A DNA stretch of 64,000 nucleotides, from positions 1 to 64,000 of the forward strand of contig NZ_BPFD01000018.1 of the NCBI RefSeq assembly GCF_019655335.1, in the 5' to 3' direction. The DNA is from Shewanella hafniensis (lineage in GTDB: Bacteria; Pseudomonadota; Gammaproteobacteria; Enterobacterales; Shewanellaceae). Each line of letters opens with the position of its first letter. Within the stretch, counting starts at the first letter, position 1. This document shows, one piece after another, positions 11,185 to 23,532 of the stretch. The translations under genes and the position numbers were made by a program. Below the pieces are notes generated by a model. That model was not told the origin of the DNA and searched no databases. It was given only the letters and a program-made list of their open reading frames with translations.

Positions 11185-12594
11185 ATGAAAATTATCATAT
11201 TAGGTGCGGGTCAAGTCGGGGGAACCTTGGCCGAGAACTTGGTCGGTGAGAATAATGACATCACTATTGTAGATAGTGACAAATCCCGACTACGCGCCCT
11301 GCAAGATAAATATGACCTTCGCGTTGTGGCGGGCCATGCGGCCCATCCAGACGTACTTAGAGAAGCAGGCGCAGAAGATGCCGACATGCTGATCGCGGTA
11401 ACCAATAGCGATGAATGCAACATGGCCGCCTGCCAAATTGCTTACACCCTCTTCGGCACACCAACAAAAATTGCCCGTATTCGCTCAGAACCTTATCTGG
11501 CGATGCGCGATAAACTTTTTATCGACAGTGAAACCAAAAATAGCGACGGCCGCCCCCGCGGCGGCTTCGTGATCGATGAGTTAATCGCCCCTGAACAGTT
11601 AGTGACCGCTTACATCCAACGACTCGTTGAATATCCCGGCGCACTGCAAGTGCTCGAATTTGCCGAAGGACGGCTAAGTCTAGTGGCCGTTCGTGCCTAT
11701 TATGGTGGTCCACTGGTAGGTAATGCGTTAGCGGCACTGCGCGAACACATGCCAAATATTGATACCCGGGTTGCGGCAATTTTCCGCCAAGGCCGCCCTA
11801 TCATGCCTCGCGGTACCACGATTATCGAAGCCGATGATGAAGTCTTCTTCGTCGCCGACAGTCGCCACATTCGCGCTGTGATGAGCGAAATGCAGAAGCT
11901 CGATAACTCCTACCGCAACATTATGATCGCCGGTGGCGGTAACATAGGCTTAGGTTTAGCCAAACGCCTCGAGCGTACCCACTCAGTTAAACTGATTGAG
12001 CATAAGTATGAGCGCGCTGAAGCCCTATCGGAGCAACTGGAAAATACTACCGTGTTCTGCGGTGACGCTTCAGATCAAGAATTACTGCTCGAAGAACACA
12101 TAGATCAAACCGACGTATTTATTGCGGTAACCAATGACGACGAAGCCAACATTATGTCAGCATTACTGGCAAAACGTATGGGCGCAAAAAAGGTCATGGT
12201 GCTGATCCAGCGCGAAGCCTATGTCGATATCGTCCAAGAAGCTAACATCGATATTGCTATCTCACCCCAACAAGCCACCATTTCGGCACTGTTAACCCAT
12301 ATCCGTCAAGGTGATATCTGTAACGTTTACTCCCTACGTCGCGGCGCCGCCGAGGCAATTGAAGCGATTGCCCACGGGGATGCCAGCACGTCTAAAGTGG
12401 TTGGCAAAGCCATTGGCGATATTAAGTTGCCACCGGGAACCACCATTGGTGCTATTGTCCGCAACGACGAAGTATTAATGGCTCACGACAAAACCGTGAT
12501 AGAACAAGGGGATCACGTGATCTTATTCCTAGTGAATAAAAAGTTTGTCGGCGAAGTCGAGAAGCTTTTCCAACCAAGTGCTTTCTTCTTCTAA
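11185..12594 (+). CDS. trkA: Trk potassium uptake regulatory subunit TrkA
   Basis: Peripheral NAD-binding regulator of Trk/Ktr K+ channels. The 469-residue protein is a tandem duplication of RCK modules: the first Rossmann loop is GAGQVGG (7-13) and the second is GGGNIGLG after residue 250, each followed by an RCK_C domain. E. coli TrkA (458) has the same layout. It is followed 19 nt later by trkH, so the regulator and its membrane channel are encoded together; a second TrkH is at 15.8 kb. Confidence 0.96.
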   Translation: MKIIILGAGQVGGTLAENLVGENNDITIVDSDKSRLRALQDKYDLRVVAGHAAHPDVLREAGAEDADMLIAVTNSDECNMAACQIAYTLFGTPTKIARIRSEPYLAMRDKLFIDSETKNSDGRPRGGFVIDELIAPEQLVTAYIQRLVEYPGALQVLEFAEGRLSLVAVRAYYGGPLVGNALAALREHMPNIDTRVAAIFRQGRPIMPRGTTIIEADDEVFFVADSRHIRAVMSEMQKLDNSYRNIMIAGGGNIGLGLAKRLERTHSVKLIEHKYERAEALSEQLENTTVFCGDASDQELLLEEHIDQTDVFIAVTNDDEANIMSALLAKRMGAKKVMVLIQREAYVDIVQEANIDIAISPQQATISALLTHIRQGDICNVYSLRRGAAEAIEAIAHGDASTSKVVGKAIGDIKLPPGTTIGAIVRNDEVLMAHDKTVIEQGDHVILFLVNKKFVGEVEKLFQPSAFFF

Positions 12595-12613
12595 AACCTA
12601 AGTAAGCCAACTT

Positions 12614-14056
12614 ATGCTGAACTTTAGACCACTATTGTTTATTTTAGGGCTGTTTTTGTCCATGCTGACAGCCTTCATGTTGATCCCACTGCTCCTCGCC
12701 GTATTCAATGCCGAGGAAACAGTAGGCTCTTTCATGCTGTCGGCGTTAGTGACAGGTATTAGTGCCAGCTTGTGTTTACACAATGGCCAGAGCAAAGCCA
12801 TTAACCTCAATATCCGCGATATGTTCCTGCTGACCAGCTTGACGTGGTTGATCGTTAGCTTGTTTGCAGCCATGCCCTTTACCTTGTATCACGGGATTGG
12901 TTATACCGACGCCTTCTTTGAGACTATGTCCGGCATCACGACCACAGGTTCTACCGTGCTCTCGGGGTTGGATACCATGGATCACAGTATCTTAATCTGG
13001 CGCTCTTTATTGCAGTGGCTAGGCGGAATTGGCTTTATCGTGATGGCGGTGGCCATTCTGCCCTTCTTAAACGTTGGTGGTATGCGGCTGTTCCGCACTG
13101 AATCTTCGGATTGGAGCGATAAAGCCGTACCACGTACCCAAAGTATGGCTAAGTACCTATTCTTTATTTATATTTTGCTAACAACTGCTTGTTGCGTTGC
13201 CTATCATCTGGCAGGGATGACGTGGTTTCAAGCAGTCAATCATGCCATGACCACCCTATCAACCGGCGGTTATTCCACCTCCGATAGCTCTATGGCCGCG
13301 TTTTCTAACTCGGCCCACTGGGTTGGCGTGTTCTTTATGGCTGCAGGTGGTTTGCCACTACTCATGTTTGTACAAACCATACAGCAAAAGGATCTGCGGA
13401 TTTGGAACGATGCTCAGGTCAAAGGCTTCTTATTTTTCCTGACCTTTGTGTCCTGTTTTATTGGCTTTTGGCTGTGGCAAACCCGCGACATTGAACTCCT
13501 CGATGCGCTGCGTTTATCCAGCTTTAACGTGGTTTCTGTGGTGACCACCACAGGTTATGGCTTAACGGATTACGGTGCTTGGGGCGCCTTTGCCAACATC
13601 GCTTTCCTGTTTTTAATGTTTGTCGGTAGCTGCTCTGGCTCAACCTCGGGCGGGATTAAAATCTTCCGCTTTCAAATTGCTGGCGCCATTATGCGCGAGC
13701 AATTGAAACAGCAATGTCATCCAAACGGTATCTTTAGGGAACGCTACAACAATCGCATCATAAGTGAAGATATCGTGCGCTCGCTGATCACTTTCGTGCT
13801 GTTGTTTGTGATGGTGATTGTTGGCTTGTCGGTAATTTTAGTGCTCACGGGGCTCGACCCTATGACCAGTTTTACTGGCGCTATCACGGCGGTCACCAAC
13901 GTAGGCCCAGGTTTAGGCCCAATTATTGGCCCTGCGGGTAACTTTTCAACTCTGCCCGACGTAGCGAAATGGGCCTTGTCACTCGGTATGCTCCTCGGCC
14001 GTTTAGAGATTCTGACCGTAGCAGTGTTATTCCACCCGAGTTTTTGGAAGTATTAA
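12614..14056 (+). CDS. trkH: Trk system potassium uptake protein TrkH (copy 1)
   Basis: A 480-residue integral membrane K+ channel subunit of the Trk/HKT family. Four M1-P-M2 repeats with selectivity-filter-like segments are visible (SGITTTGSTVL, TLSTGGYST, VVTTTGYG and AVTNVGPGLGP), each with the key glycine. It is cotranscribed with trkA and ends at a strong terminator. The second TrkH-like protein at 15785-17242 shows the same four filters but is clearly divergent, so the two are not a recent duplication. Confidence 0.95.
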   Translation: MLNFRPLLFILGLFLSMLTAFMLIPLLLAVFNAEETVGSFMLSALVTGISASLCLHNGQSKAINLNIRDMFLLTSLTWLIVSLFAAMPFTLYHGIGYTDAFFETMSGITTTGSTVLSGLDTMDHSILIWRSLLQWLGGIGFIVMAVAILPFLNVGGMRLFRTESSDWSDKAVPRTQSMAKYLFFIYILLTTACCVAYHLAGMTWFQAVNHAMTTLSTGGYSTSDSSMAAFSNSAHWVGVFFMAAGGLPLLMFVQTIQQKDLRIWNDAQVKGFLFFLTFVSCFIGFWLWQTRDIELLDALRLSSFNVVSVVTTTGYGLTDYGAWGAFANIAFLFLMFVGSCSGSTSGGIKIFRFQIAGAIMREQLKQQCHPNGIFRERYNNRIISEDIVRSLITFVLLFVMVIVGLSVILVLTGLDPMTSFTGAITAVTNVGPGLGPIIGPAGNFSTLPDVAKWALSLGMLLGRLEILTVAVLFHPSFWKY

Positions 14057-14076
14057 TGCAGTAGAGCTTGGATACT

Positions 14077-14116
14077 AAAAAGGCGCTTAACTTAACTCGT
14101 TAAGCGCCTTTTTTAT
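14077..14116. terminator. intrinsic terminator after trkH
   Basis: A perfect 14-bp stem (14078-14091 with 14099-14112, 7-nt loop) is flanked by A and T runs. It serves trkH and the convergent flavodoxin gene. Confidence 0.87.
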
Positions 14117-14131
14117 TAAGCCTGACTCGTC

Positions 14132-14683
14132 CTAAATAGCGGTAACTTCAGCCAATTCCAACAGATGATCGGCATAGACCTTCACATCTGCCCAGTCGGT
14201 GTAATCGATAACCGACTTAGGATCGGTTGGGCCTTTGGTCATCTTCATAATCAACAGGATCATCCACCTGTCGTACCAAGGCCATGAAGGATAATCCACT
14301 TTCCCCGCAATAATTTTAAGATCGGCTGGCGTCCACGGCGATAAGGCGATGAACTTTTGCAGATATTTATTATTCTCAGGAATACGTTTTTCTGGATTTC
14401 TCGCCACCACGTTGACGCAGAAGAAACTGTTTGGCAATGCCCCCAAAGCTTCTGCATGCTGCTCGATAAACTGGAACACACTCTTATCATAAGTGCCATA
14501 AAGAACGCAGGCACCTAAGGCGACGACATCATAATCGGGCCAATTAATACAAGTTGCGGCAGCACTATTGATATCAACGAGATCGACCTTAGCGCCACGA
14601 AAAGTTAATTGGTCGGCAATTGCATTGGCAATCTTGGCCGTGTGGCCACCACGGGTAAAATAAAGTACGAGAACGCGTGTCAT
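14132..14683 (-). CDS. HemG-like flavodoxin, copy 1 (protoporphyrinogen dehydrogenase family)
   Basis: A 183-residue long-chain flavodoxin of the HemG family: FMN-binding start LVLYFTRGGHTAKIA, then ALGACVLYGTYDKSV and CVNVVARNPEKR, with a C-terminal WYDRWMILLIMKMTKGPTDP segment typical of HemG. HemG oxidises protoporphyrinogen IX using menaquinone or ubiquinone. A second HemG-like gene lies 0.6 kb away next to trkH, in the E. coli-like context, so this copy is the paralogue with less certain function. It may have diverged in substrate or expression. It is transcribed divergently from the HlyU/SqrR-like regulator. Confidence 0.87.
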   Translation of the reverse strand: MTRVLVLYFTRGGHTAKIANAIADQLTFRGAKVDLVDINSAAATCINWPDYDVVALGACVLYGTYDKSVFQFIEQHAEALGALPNSFFCVNVVARNPEKRIPENNKYLQKFIALSPWTPADLKIIAGKVDYPSWPWYDRWMILLIMKMTKGPTDPKSVIDYTDWADVKVYADHLLELAEVTAI

Positions 14684-14821
14684 AGGGAATTACCGATCAA
14701 CTGAGTTAATGTCACTATTGTGGCAAGATTAGGTTAAATAAACCTCTGATAGGATCACAAATCAGCCGTATCTCATATTCTGAGATGCAAAAATTGAGAT
14801 CTGCATGGCTGAGCAGTATGA

Positions 14822-14858
14822 TTGCGTAAACACAGGTGTTCAATTAGAATTATCTAAT
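14822..14858 (+). promoter_or_regulatory. promoter and operator-like palindrome of the ArsR-family regulator
   Basis: -35 TTGCGT (14822-14827), a 17-nt spacer and -10 TAGAAT (14845-14850). The perfect palindrome ATTAGA-ATTA-TCTAAT (14843-14858) covers the whole -10 element, where a repressor would block transcription. A near copy (14/16 in reverse complement) lies at the tusA promoter (24647-24662). Autoregulation is inferred. Confidence 0.65.
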
Positions 14859-14883
14859 CAAAAGCGATGAAGTGAGTGACCTT

Positions 14884-15192
14884 ATGCAAAATGACATAGA
14901 TGTAGCTGCAATGGTAACTAATGCGGAAAGTGCGGCTAAATGGCTTAAGGCCATAGCGAACCCTTATCGCCTAATGATTTTATGCCTATTACTAGACAAA
15001 GAGTTGAGCGTAACTGAACTCAATGCCACTGTGCCATTAAGCCAATCGGCACTATCCCAGCATTTAGCCGTATTACGCGCAGAAGATCTGGTGGATACCC
15101 GTAAGAGCTCGCAGATTGTTTACTACAAGCTCAAGAACGAGCAAGTCACCCAAGTGATTTCTATTCTGCATAGCCGCTACTGCGCAGTGTAA
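14884..15192 (+). CDS. ArsR-family transcriptional repressor, HlyU/SqrR/BigR/YgaV-like
   Basis: A 102-residue winged-helix protein with the ArsR core and the HTH segment SQSALSQHLAVLRAEDLV. It lacks the metal-binding Cys pair of classic ArsR. Instead it has Cys34 (in RLMILCLL) and Cys100 (near the C-terminus), 66 residues apart. That is the spacing of the dithiol persulfide sensors SqrR, BigR, HlyU and YgaV, which derepress when a tetrasulfide bridge forms. The assigned ATG at 14884 has GTGAG 7 nt upstream; an in-frame GTG at 14872 is the alternative. It lies between two HemG-like genes, with a palindrome over its own -10. Confidence 0.88.
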   Translation: MQNDIDVAAMVTNAESAAKWLKAIANPYRLMILCLLLDKELSVTELNATVPLSQSALSQHLAVLRAEDLVDTRKSSQIVYYKLKNEQVTQVISILHSRYCAV

Positions 15193-15216
15193 ACGGCGGT
15201 AAAGCTAGCTTAAATC

Positions 15217-15250
15217 TAAGCCCTAATCACTTGCAGGTGATTAGGGCTTA
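15217..15250. terminator. bidirectional terminator hairpin
   Basis: A perfect 14-bp stem (15217-15230 with 15237-15250, loop TTGCAG) lies between the convergent regulator and hemG genes. Confidence 0.75.
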
Positions 15251-15257
15251 ATGATTT

Positions 15258-15782
15258 TTAAGATTGGCTAAAGCGGTTAGCGAAGGCGTCGACTTTTTCC
15301 CAATCGGTAAACTCAAAGGTGCCACTGATATCGGTTGGTCCTTTAGTCATCCACATAATGAAACGTATCATAGTGCGATCGAACAAACCGTATTTAGGAT
15401 AATCAATCTTGCCCGCAAACACTTCAAGCAACTGTGGCTGCCATAGTGATAATTGCAGGAACTTTTGCATATAAGGATTGGTTTCAGGCGTATTCTTTAA
15501 GGGTTTGCGCGCCACGACATTAACGGTAAAAAAGCCATTAATCTTAGTATCGAGCACCGCATGGTGGCGGTTCACAAACTGGTAAAGTTCAGGTCTATGT
15601 TTACCATAGCGAATACTGGCGCCAATCAGCACTTTATCGAAATCCGCTAAGCTCAGCGCTTCTGCTTGCGCTAATGTGACCAGCGAAACCTGCTCTCCCG
15701 CTTGCTCAGCAATCGTCTTCATTTTTTGGCAAATTGCCAATGTTTGGCCATCAATTGTCGAATAAATTATTAACGTCTGCAT
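15258..15782 (-). CDS. hemG: HemG-family flavodoxin, copy 2 (menaquinone-dependent protoporphyrinogen IX dehydrogenase)
   Basis: A 174-residue flavodoxin (MQTLIIYSTIDGQT at the start, IGASIRYGKHRPELY, NVVARKPLKNTPETN, TKGPTDISGTFEFTDW). It begins 2 nt after the stop of trkH on the same strand, reproducing the pepQ-yigZ-trkH-hemG order of E. coli, so this copy is the probable HemG orthologue. It oxidises protoporphyrinogen IX, the product of HemF, at the membrane using quinone. The start is set to the MQT methionine because the upstream extension runs into trkH. Confidence 0.92.
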   Translation of the reverse strand: MQTLIIYSTIDGQTLAICQKMKTIAEQAGEQVSLVTLAQAEALSLADFDKVLIGASIRYGKHRPELYQFVNRHHAVLDTKINGFFTVNVVARKPLKNTPETNPYMQKFLQLSLWQPQLLEVFAGKIDYPKYGLFDRTMIRFIMWMTKGPTDISGTFEFTDWEKVDAFANRFSQS

Positions 15783-15784
15783 GA

Positions 15785-17242
15785 TTAATTCTTCCAAAAA
15801 GTTGGCGTAAACAAAATCAGTAAGGTAAATACTTCGAGGCGACCAAACAGCATAGCCACGACCAATACCCATTTGGCCCCATCGCCAATACTGGCGTAGT
15901 TACTGGCTACTGCACCTAAGCCTGGGCCTAGGTTGTTTAAGCAAGCTGCGGTAGCACTAAAGGCGGTAATATCATCTAATCCCATCGCCATGAGTGCAAG
16001 CATACAGATCACAAACACCAGCGCATAGGCAGAGAAGAACCCCCACACGGCATCAACAACGCGATCAGGCAAGGCTTTAGAACCAATACGGATAGAGAAC
16101 ATCGCCTTAGGATGAACCAGTCGCTTTAATTCGCGCGAGCCCTGTAACAGCAGCAAAATGACCCGAATCACCTTAATCCCACCCGCAGTCGATCCGCCAC
16201 AGCCACCGATAAAGCTTGAAAATATCAATAGAATAGGTAAAAACAGCGGCCACATGTGGAAGCTTTCAGTACCAAACCCTGCGGTAGTGGCCACGGAAAC
16301 CGCCTGAAATAAGGCATGATCTAAGGTTTCTTCCGGCGAATCATAAATGCCCGAATGATAAAGCGTGAGGAAACAAATCGCGGTAAGAATGAGTTGAATC
16401 GCCACCAACATCTTAAATTCGGCATCTTTAAAATAGACTTTAACGTTAATCCCTCGCCGCGAAAATGCCGCAAAATGCACGCTAAAGTTCACCGCTGAAA
16501 CGATTAAAAAGAACACGCAAATAAGGTTAATCACTGAGCTATCGAAATACCCCATGCTGGCATCGTGGGTCGAAAAACCGCCAATAGCGATAGTAGAAAA
16601 TGAATGACAAACCGCATCGAACACACTCATGCCCGCCAGCCAATAGGCGGTCGCACAGGAAATGGTTAGCAATAAATAGATATACCACAGTGCCTTAGCG
16701 GTTTCGGCTATCCGCGGGGTCATCTTACTGTCTTTGACGGGGCCCGGAATTTCAGCGCGATAGAGCTGCATTCCCCCGACGCCAAGTACAGGTAAAATCG
16801 CCACTGCGAGCACAATAATCCCCATACCGCCGAGCCATTGCAGCATATGGCGGTAAAACAAAATGGCCTTAGGTAGGAAATCGAGCCCGACAATGACAGT
16901 GGCTCCGGTGGTGGTTAACGCAGAAAAAGATTCGAAGAAACTATCAGTCCAACTGAGGTCGGGTTGGCTCGAGAAGATAAACGGTAAGGCACCGATAGAA
17001 CCCAGCACGGTCCAGAATAGGACCACAATCAGGAAACCCTCTCGGGTACGCAATTCTTCTTTACAGTGGCGATTGGGATACCAGAGCCAGAAACCAATAA
17101 ATAGGCTGACAAAAAATGCCTGCATAAACGCCGTGCCGCCGCCATCGTTATACCAAACAGCGATCAGTGCTGGTGGCAGCATAGTGATTGAAAATAAACC
17201 AATCAGCAGGCCTATGATTCTTATTATGGTTTTATATTGCAT
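15785..17242 (-). CDS. trkH: TrkH-family potassium uptake protein (copy 2)
   Basis: A 485-residue integral membrane protein with the four TrkH pore repeats: ALTTTGATVI, STIAIGGFSTHD, VATTAGFG and CLNNLGPGLG. The gene sits in the pepQ-yigZ-trkH-hemG unit, the E. coli trkH position. Together with trkH copy 1 next to trkA this gives two K+ channel subunits that could share the one TrkA encoded here. It starts at ATG 17242, 77 nt downstream of yigZ. Confidence 0.94.
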   Translation of the reverse strand: MQYKTIIRIIGLLIGLFSITMLPPALIAVWYNDGGGTAFMQAFFVSLFIGFWLWYPNRHCKEELRTREGFLIVVLFWTVLGSIGALPFIFSSQPDLSWTDSFFESFSALTTTGATVIVGLDFLPKAILFYRHMLQWLGGMGIIVLAVAILPVLGVGGMQLYRAEIPGPVKDSKMTPRIAETAKALWYIYLLLTISCATAYWLAGMSVFDAVCHSFSTIAIGGFSTHDASMGYFDSSVINLICVFFLIVSAVNFSVHFAAFSRRGINVKVYFKDAEFKMLVAIQLILTAICFLTLYHSGIYDSPEETLDHALFQAVSVATTAGFGTESFHMWPLFLPILLIFSSFIGGCGGSTAGGIKVIRVILLLLQGSRELKRLVHPKAMFSIRIGSKALPDRVVDAVWGFFSAYALVFVICMLALMAMGLDDITAFSATAACLNNLGPGLGAVASNYASIGDGAKWVLVVAMLFGRLEVFTLLILFTPTFWKN

Positions 17243-17319
17243 TAAGCGAGTTCAATCATTCCATTGGCTGCAAAGGTATTTTCAGCATTAGGGCTATTTT
17301 GGCATAATTTACGCAGGCA

Positions 17320-17934
17320 TCACAGCTCAAACTCAGGCCTCAAACTTCCCTGACTGAGCGTCGCCAGCGACTCACACAGCAATGCCTGTTGCTGCCGGCC
17401 TATCTCAAACACAATATCGACCGCTGCGGCAAATTGCTTATCGATAATCACGGCATCCATTTGTTGTAATAGATGCTCCACATCGCGTAGCTGCGCATAA
17501 TCACAATGCAACTTGGCGGGATAACGTAACTGTTTAAGTCGCGTCGGTAATTGAACCAAACCTTGCCGTAAGCCCGACGTATAAGCCCGAACGAGTCCAC
17601 CGACACCCAGTTTAGTGCCGCCATAATAACGCACCACAACAGCACCCACTTCGCCGATATTTGCCCCTTGCAACACAGCTAACATGGGGCGACCAGCACT
17701 GCCGGCGGGTTCACCGTCATCACTCGAACCAATCAAGACGCTATCATCCGGTGCGCCAGCAACAAAAGCTGAGCAATAATGGCTGGCGCCGGGATAATCA
17801 CGCTTTATGTCAGTGAGTACTAACTTAAATTTATCAAAGCTATCGCAATGAAACAGAAAAGAGATAAAGCGGCTATGCTTTATCTCTTCTTCAATCACGA
17901 TATCTTCACAGGGAACACTATAACTTTCGAGCAC
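17320..17934 (-). CDS. yigZ: YigZ/IMPACT family protein
   Basis: A 204-residue protein of the bacterial YigZ family: an N-terminal UPF0029/IMPACT domain with AGAPDDSVLIGSSDDGEPAGSAG and VVRYYGGTKLGVGGLVRAY, and a C-terminal ferredoxin-like half (about 130-204). Its function is not established. The start is GTG at 17934, followed by MLESYSVP matching the E. coli start. It lies 26 nt after pepQ in the same operon. Confidence 0.92.
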   Translation of the reverse strand: MLESYSVPCEDIVIEEEIKHSRFISFLFHCDSFDKFKLVLTDIKRDYPGASHYCSAFVAGAPDDSVLIGSSDDGEPAGSAGRPMLAVLQGANIGEVGAVVVRYYGGTKLGVGGLVRAYTSGLRQGLVQLPTRLKQLRYPAKLHCDYAQLRDVEHLLQQMDAVIIDKQFAAAVDIVFEIGRQQQALLCESLATLSQGSLRPEFEL

Positions 17935-17960
17935 ACATCCGCCCTAATCTTTACCCTATA

Positions 17961-19773
<1,813 letters not shown>

Positions 19774-21924
19774 ATGATCTACCAAAGTCCTACAATTCAG
19801 GTTGAGTTACTCGAGGATAATATTGCCAAGCTGTGCTTTAACGCACCCGGTTCGGTGAACAAATTCGACAGAGAAACTCTCGCCTCGCTCGATGCGGCAT
19901 TAGACAGCATCAAGCAAGATTCCAATATCAAAGCGTTAGTGCTGACCTCAAGTAAAGATACCTTTATTGTGGGCGCTGACATTACCGAATTTTTAGGCCT
20001 GTTCGCACAAGATGACGCCGTATTGCTCTCTTGGGTTGAACAAGCTAACGCCGTCTTCAACAAACTCGAAGACTTGCCTTTCCCAACCGCATCAGCAATC
20101 AAAGGCTTTGCCTTAGGTGGCGGCTGTGAAACCATTCTGGCAACCGATTTCCGTATCGCAGACACCACAGCCAAAATCGGTTTACCCGAAACTAAACTCG
20201 GCATCATCCCAGGTTTTGGCGGCACAGTTCGTCTGCCACGTGTGATTGGTGCAGATAACGCACTTGAGTGGATCACGACCGGTAAGGACCAACGCGCTGA
20301 AGATGCACTGAAAGTCGGCGCTGTTGATGCCGTGGTTGCACCACAAGCGTTAGAAGCTGCTGCGATTCAAATGCTCAAAGATGCTGTTGCTGAAAAGCTG
20401 GATTGGCAAGCACGTCGTAACCGTAAACTGTCTGCGCTAACACTGCCAAAACTTGAAGCTATGATGTCATTCACCACAGCCAAAGGCATGGTGTTTGCGG
20501 TTGCGGGTAAACACTACCCTGCACCAATGGCTGCTGTAAGCGTAATTGAGCAAGCATCGACTAAAGGTCGTGCTGAAGCACTGCAAATCGAACATCAAGC
20601 CTTTATCAAACTGGCGAAAACCGACGTTGCTAAGGCACTTATCGGTATTTTCCTTAATGATCAATTTGTTAAAGGTAAAGCGAAGAAAGCCGGCAAGTTA
20701 GCGAAAGAAGTCAACAACGCGGCCGTATTAGGCGCAGGCATTATGGGCGGCGGCATCGCTTACCAAAGCGCCAGCAAGGGCACTCCTATTGTCATGAAAG
20801 ACATCGCCCAGCCAGCATTAGATTTAGGCCTCAATGAAGCCGCCAAACTGCTGTCTGCCCAAGTCGCCCGTGGCCGTTCAACGCCAGAAAAAATGGCCAA
20901 AGTGCTGAACAATATCACGCCTTCATTAGATTATGCCGCGATTAAACACAGTGATGTTGTCGTTGAAGCCGTTGTTGAACATCCAAAAATTAAAGCACAG
21001 GTTTTAGCCGAAGTTGAAGGCTATGTGAGTGAAGATGCAATTATCGCGTCAAACACCTCAACGATTTCAATCAACTTGCTCGCCAAGAGCATGAAGAAAC
21101 CTGAGCGTTTCTGCGGTATGCATTTCTTCAACCCAGTGCACAAAATGCCGTTGGTAGAAGTTATCCGTGGCGAGCACAGTTCTGAAGAAACCATCGCCTC
21201 TGTTGTGGCTTACGCCAGCAAAATGGGCAAAACGCCAATCGTGGTAAACGATTGCCCAGGCTTCTTCGTTAACCGCGTACTCTTCCCTTACTTTGCAGGC
21301 TTTAACGGCTTACTTGCCGAAGGTGGCGACTTTGCTGCAATCGACAAGGTAATGGAAAAACAATTCGGTTGGCCAATGGGCCCTGCTTACCTGCTCGACG
21401 TAGTGGGTTTAGACACAGGTCATCACGCCCAAGCCGTTATGGCTGAAGGTTTCCCTGATCGCATGGGTAAATCAGGCACTGACGCGATTGATGTGATGTT
21501 TGAGAACAAACGTCTTGGCCAGAAAAATGGCAAAGGTTTCTATGTCTATTCAGTCGATAGCCGTGGCAAGCCGAAGAAAGATGTCGATCCAACGAGCTAC
21601 GGCCTATTGAAAGATGCCTTTGGCGACTTAAAAGCCTTTGAAGCCGATGACATTATTGCCCGTACTATGATCCCTATGATCATCGAAACCGTGCGCTGTT
21701 TAGAAGAAGGTATTGTCGCATCACCAGCCGAAGCGGATATGGGCCTAGTTTATGGCTTAGGTTTCCCGCCATTCAGAGGCGGCGTGTTCCGTTATTTGGA
21801 TACCATGGGTGTCGCAAACTTTGTGGCCTTAGCAGACAAATATGCTCACTTGGGCGGTCTGTATCAAGTCACAGATGCGATGCGTACATTAGCAGCCAAT
21901 AACGGTAGCTACTACCAAGCCTAA
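19774..21924 (+). CDS. fadB: fatty acid oxidation complex alpha subunit
   Basis: Multifunctional enoyl-CoA hydratase/3-hydroxyacyl-CoA dehydrogenase (with isomerase and epimerase activities) of aerobic beta-oxidation. The 716-residue protein has an N-terminal crotonase domain with the two catalytic glutamates in [16 protein letters not shown] and [14 protein letters not shown]. The NAD-binding GAGIMGGG loop follows at about 313, and the dehydrogenase histidine is in GMHFFNPVH. The C-terminal repeats end in PPFRGG. It starts with ATG after AAGGAAG. fadA follows 22 nt later, so the alpha2beta2 complex is made from one operon. Confidence 0.97.
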   Translation: MIYQSPTIQVELLEDNIAKLCFNAPGSVNKFDRETLASLDAALDSIKQDSNIKALVLTSSKDTFIVGADITEFLGLFAQDDAVLLSWVEQANAVFNKLEDLPFPTASAIKGFALGGGCETILATDFRIADTTAKIGLPETKLGIIPGFGGTVRLPRVIGADNALEWITTGKDQRAEDALKVGAVDAVVAPQALEAAAIQMLKDAVAEKLDWQARRNRKLSALTLPKLEAMMSFTTAKGMVFAVAGKHYPAPMAAVSVIEQASTKGRAEALQIEHQAFIKLAKTDVAKALIGIFLNDQFVKGKAKKAGKLAKEVNNAAVLGAGIMGGGIAYQSASKGTPIVMKDIAQPALDLGLNEAAKLLSAQVARGRSTPEKMAKVLNNITPSLDYAAIKHSDVVVEAVVEHPKIKAQVLAEVEGYVSEDAIIASNTSTISINLLAKSMKKPERFCGMHFFNPVHKMPLVEVIRGEHSSEETIASVVAYASKMGKTPIVVNDCPGFFVNRVLFPYFAGFNGLLAEGGDFAAIDKVMEKQFGWPMGPAYLLDVVGLDTGHHAQAVMAEGFPDRMGKSGTDAIDVMFENKRLGQKNGKGFYVYSVDSRGKPKKDVDPTSYGLLKDAFGDLKAFEADDIIARTMIPMIIETVRCLEEGIVASPAEADMGLVYGLGFPPFRGGVFRYLDTMGVANFVALADKYAHLGGLYQVTDAMRTLAANNGSYYQA

Positions 21925-21928
21925 TTAG

Positions 21929-23110
<1,182 letters not shown>

Positions 23111-23132
23111 TTCGTTAATCGAATAATTATCA

Positions 23133-23157
23133 AAACCGGAGCTTGTTCCGGTTTTTT
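23133..23157 (+). terminator. intrinsic terminator after fadA
   Basis: The stem AAACCGGA/TCCGGTTT with a 6-nt loop is followed by a run of T, 23 nt after the fadA stop. Confidence 0.85.
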
Positions 23158-23353
23158 TATGCCAAATCTTCTGCCATCGTAAATATTAATATTTCTCATT
23201 TCTTCTGCTGTTCATTTGAAAATCAGTCCGTTATCGACTTAACTACAAGGGCATTACTGGCTATTGTGGACGACAGCAGGCAAGCAATCATCAGCCAAAT
23301 CTAGGCAGTGTAGTGCAAGGATGCAATTCGTTGTTTTACCAGAGGAATGCCTG

Positions 23354-23452
23354 ATGCTACAAACGGAACAGACCCTTTTCGAACAAATGCGGATCACTGA
23401 GTTGGAGATCGAGTCTCGTAAGGCGCTCTTCTCTTTTACTGGGGGGATATAA
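23354..23452 (+). pseudogene. 5' fragment of a frame-shifted globin-coupled diguanylate cyclase
   Basis: From ATG 23354 (AGAGGA 9 nt upstream) the frame encodes 32 residues, MLQTEQTLFEQM...SRKALFSFTGGI, and then hits TAA at 23450. These residues look like the pre-globin segment and helix A of a globin-coupled sensor. The sequence continues without interruption in the -1 frame from the G6 tract (23441-23446): GDIKALQSFKPII onwards, leading directly into the GGDEF protein that follows. One more G (or two fewer) would fuse the frames. It could be a true frameshift, a sequencing error in the homopolymer, or a recoding or slippage site. Confidence 0.75.
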
Positions 23453-23532
23453 AGGCCCTACAATCCTTTAAGCCCATCATCGAAGAAAACATAAATAAAA
23501 TCGTCGATGACTTTTACGGCTTACAAACCAGT

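Noticed and set aside
23155-23353. c-di-GMP riboswitch upstream of the GGDEF gene
   Set aside because: No GEMM-type conserved core was recognised; the region looks like plain leader sequence.
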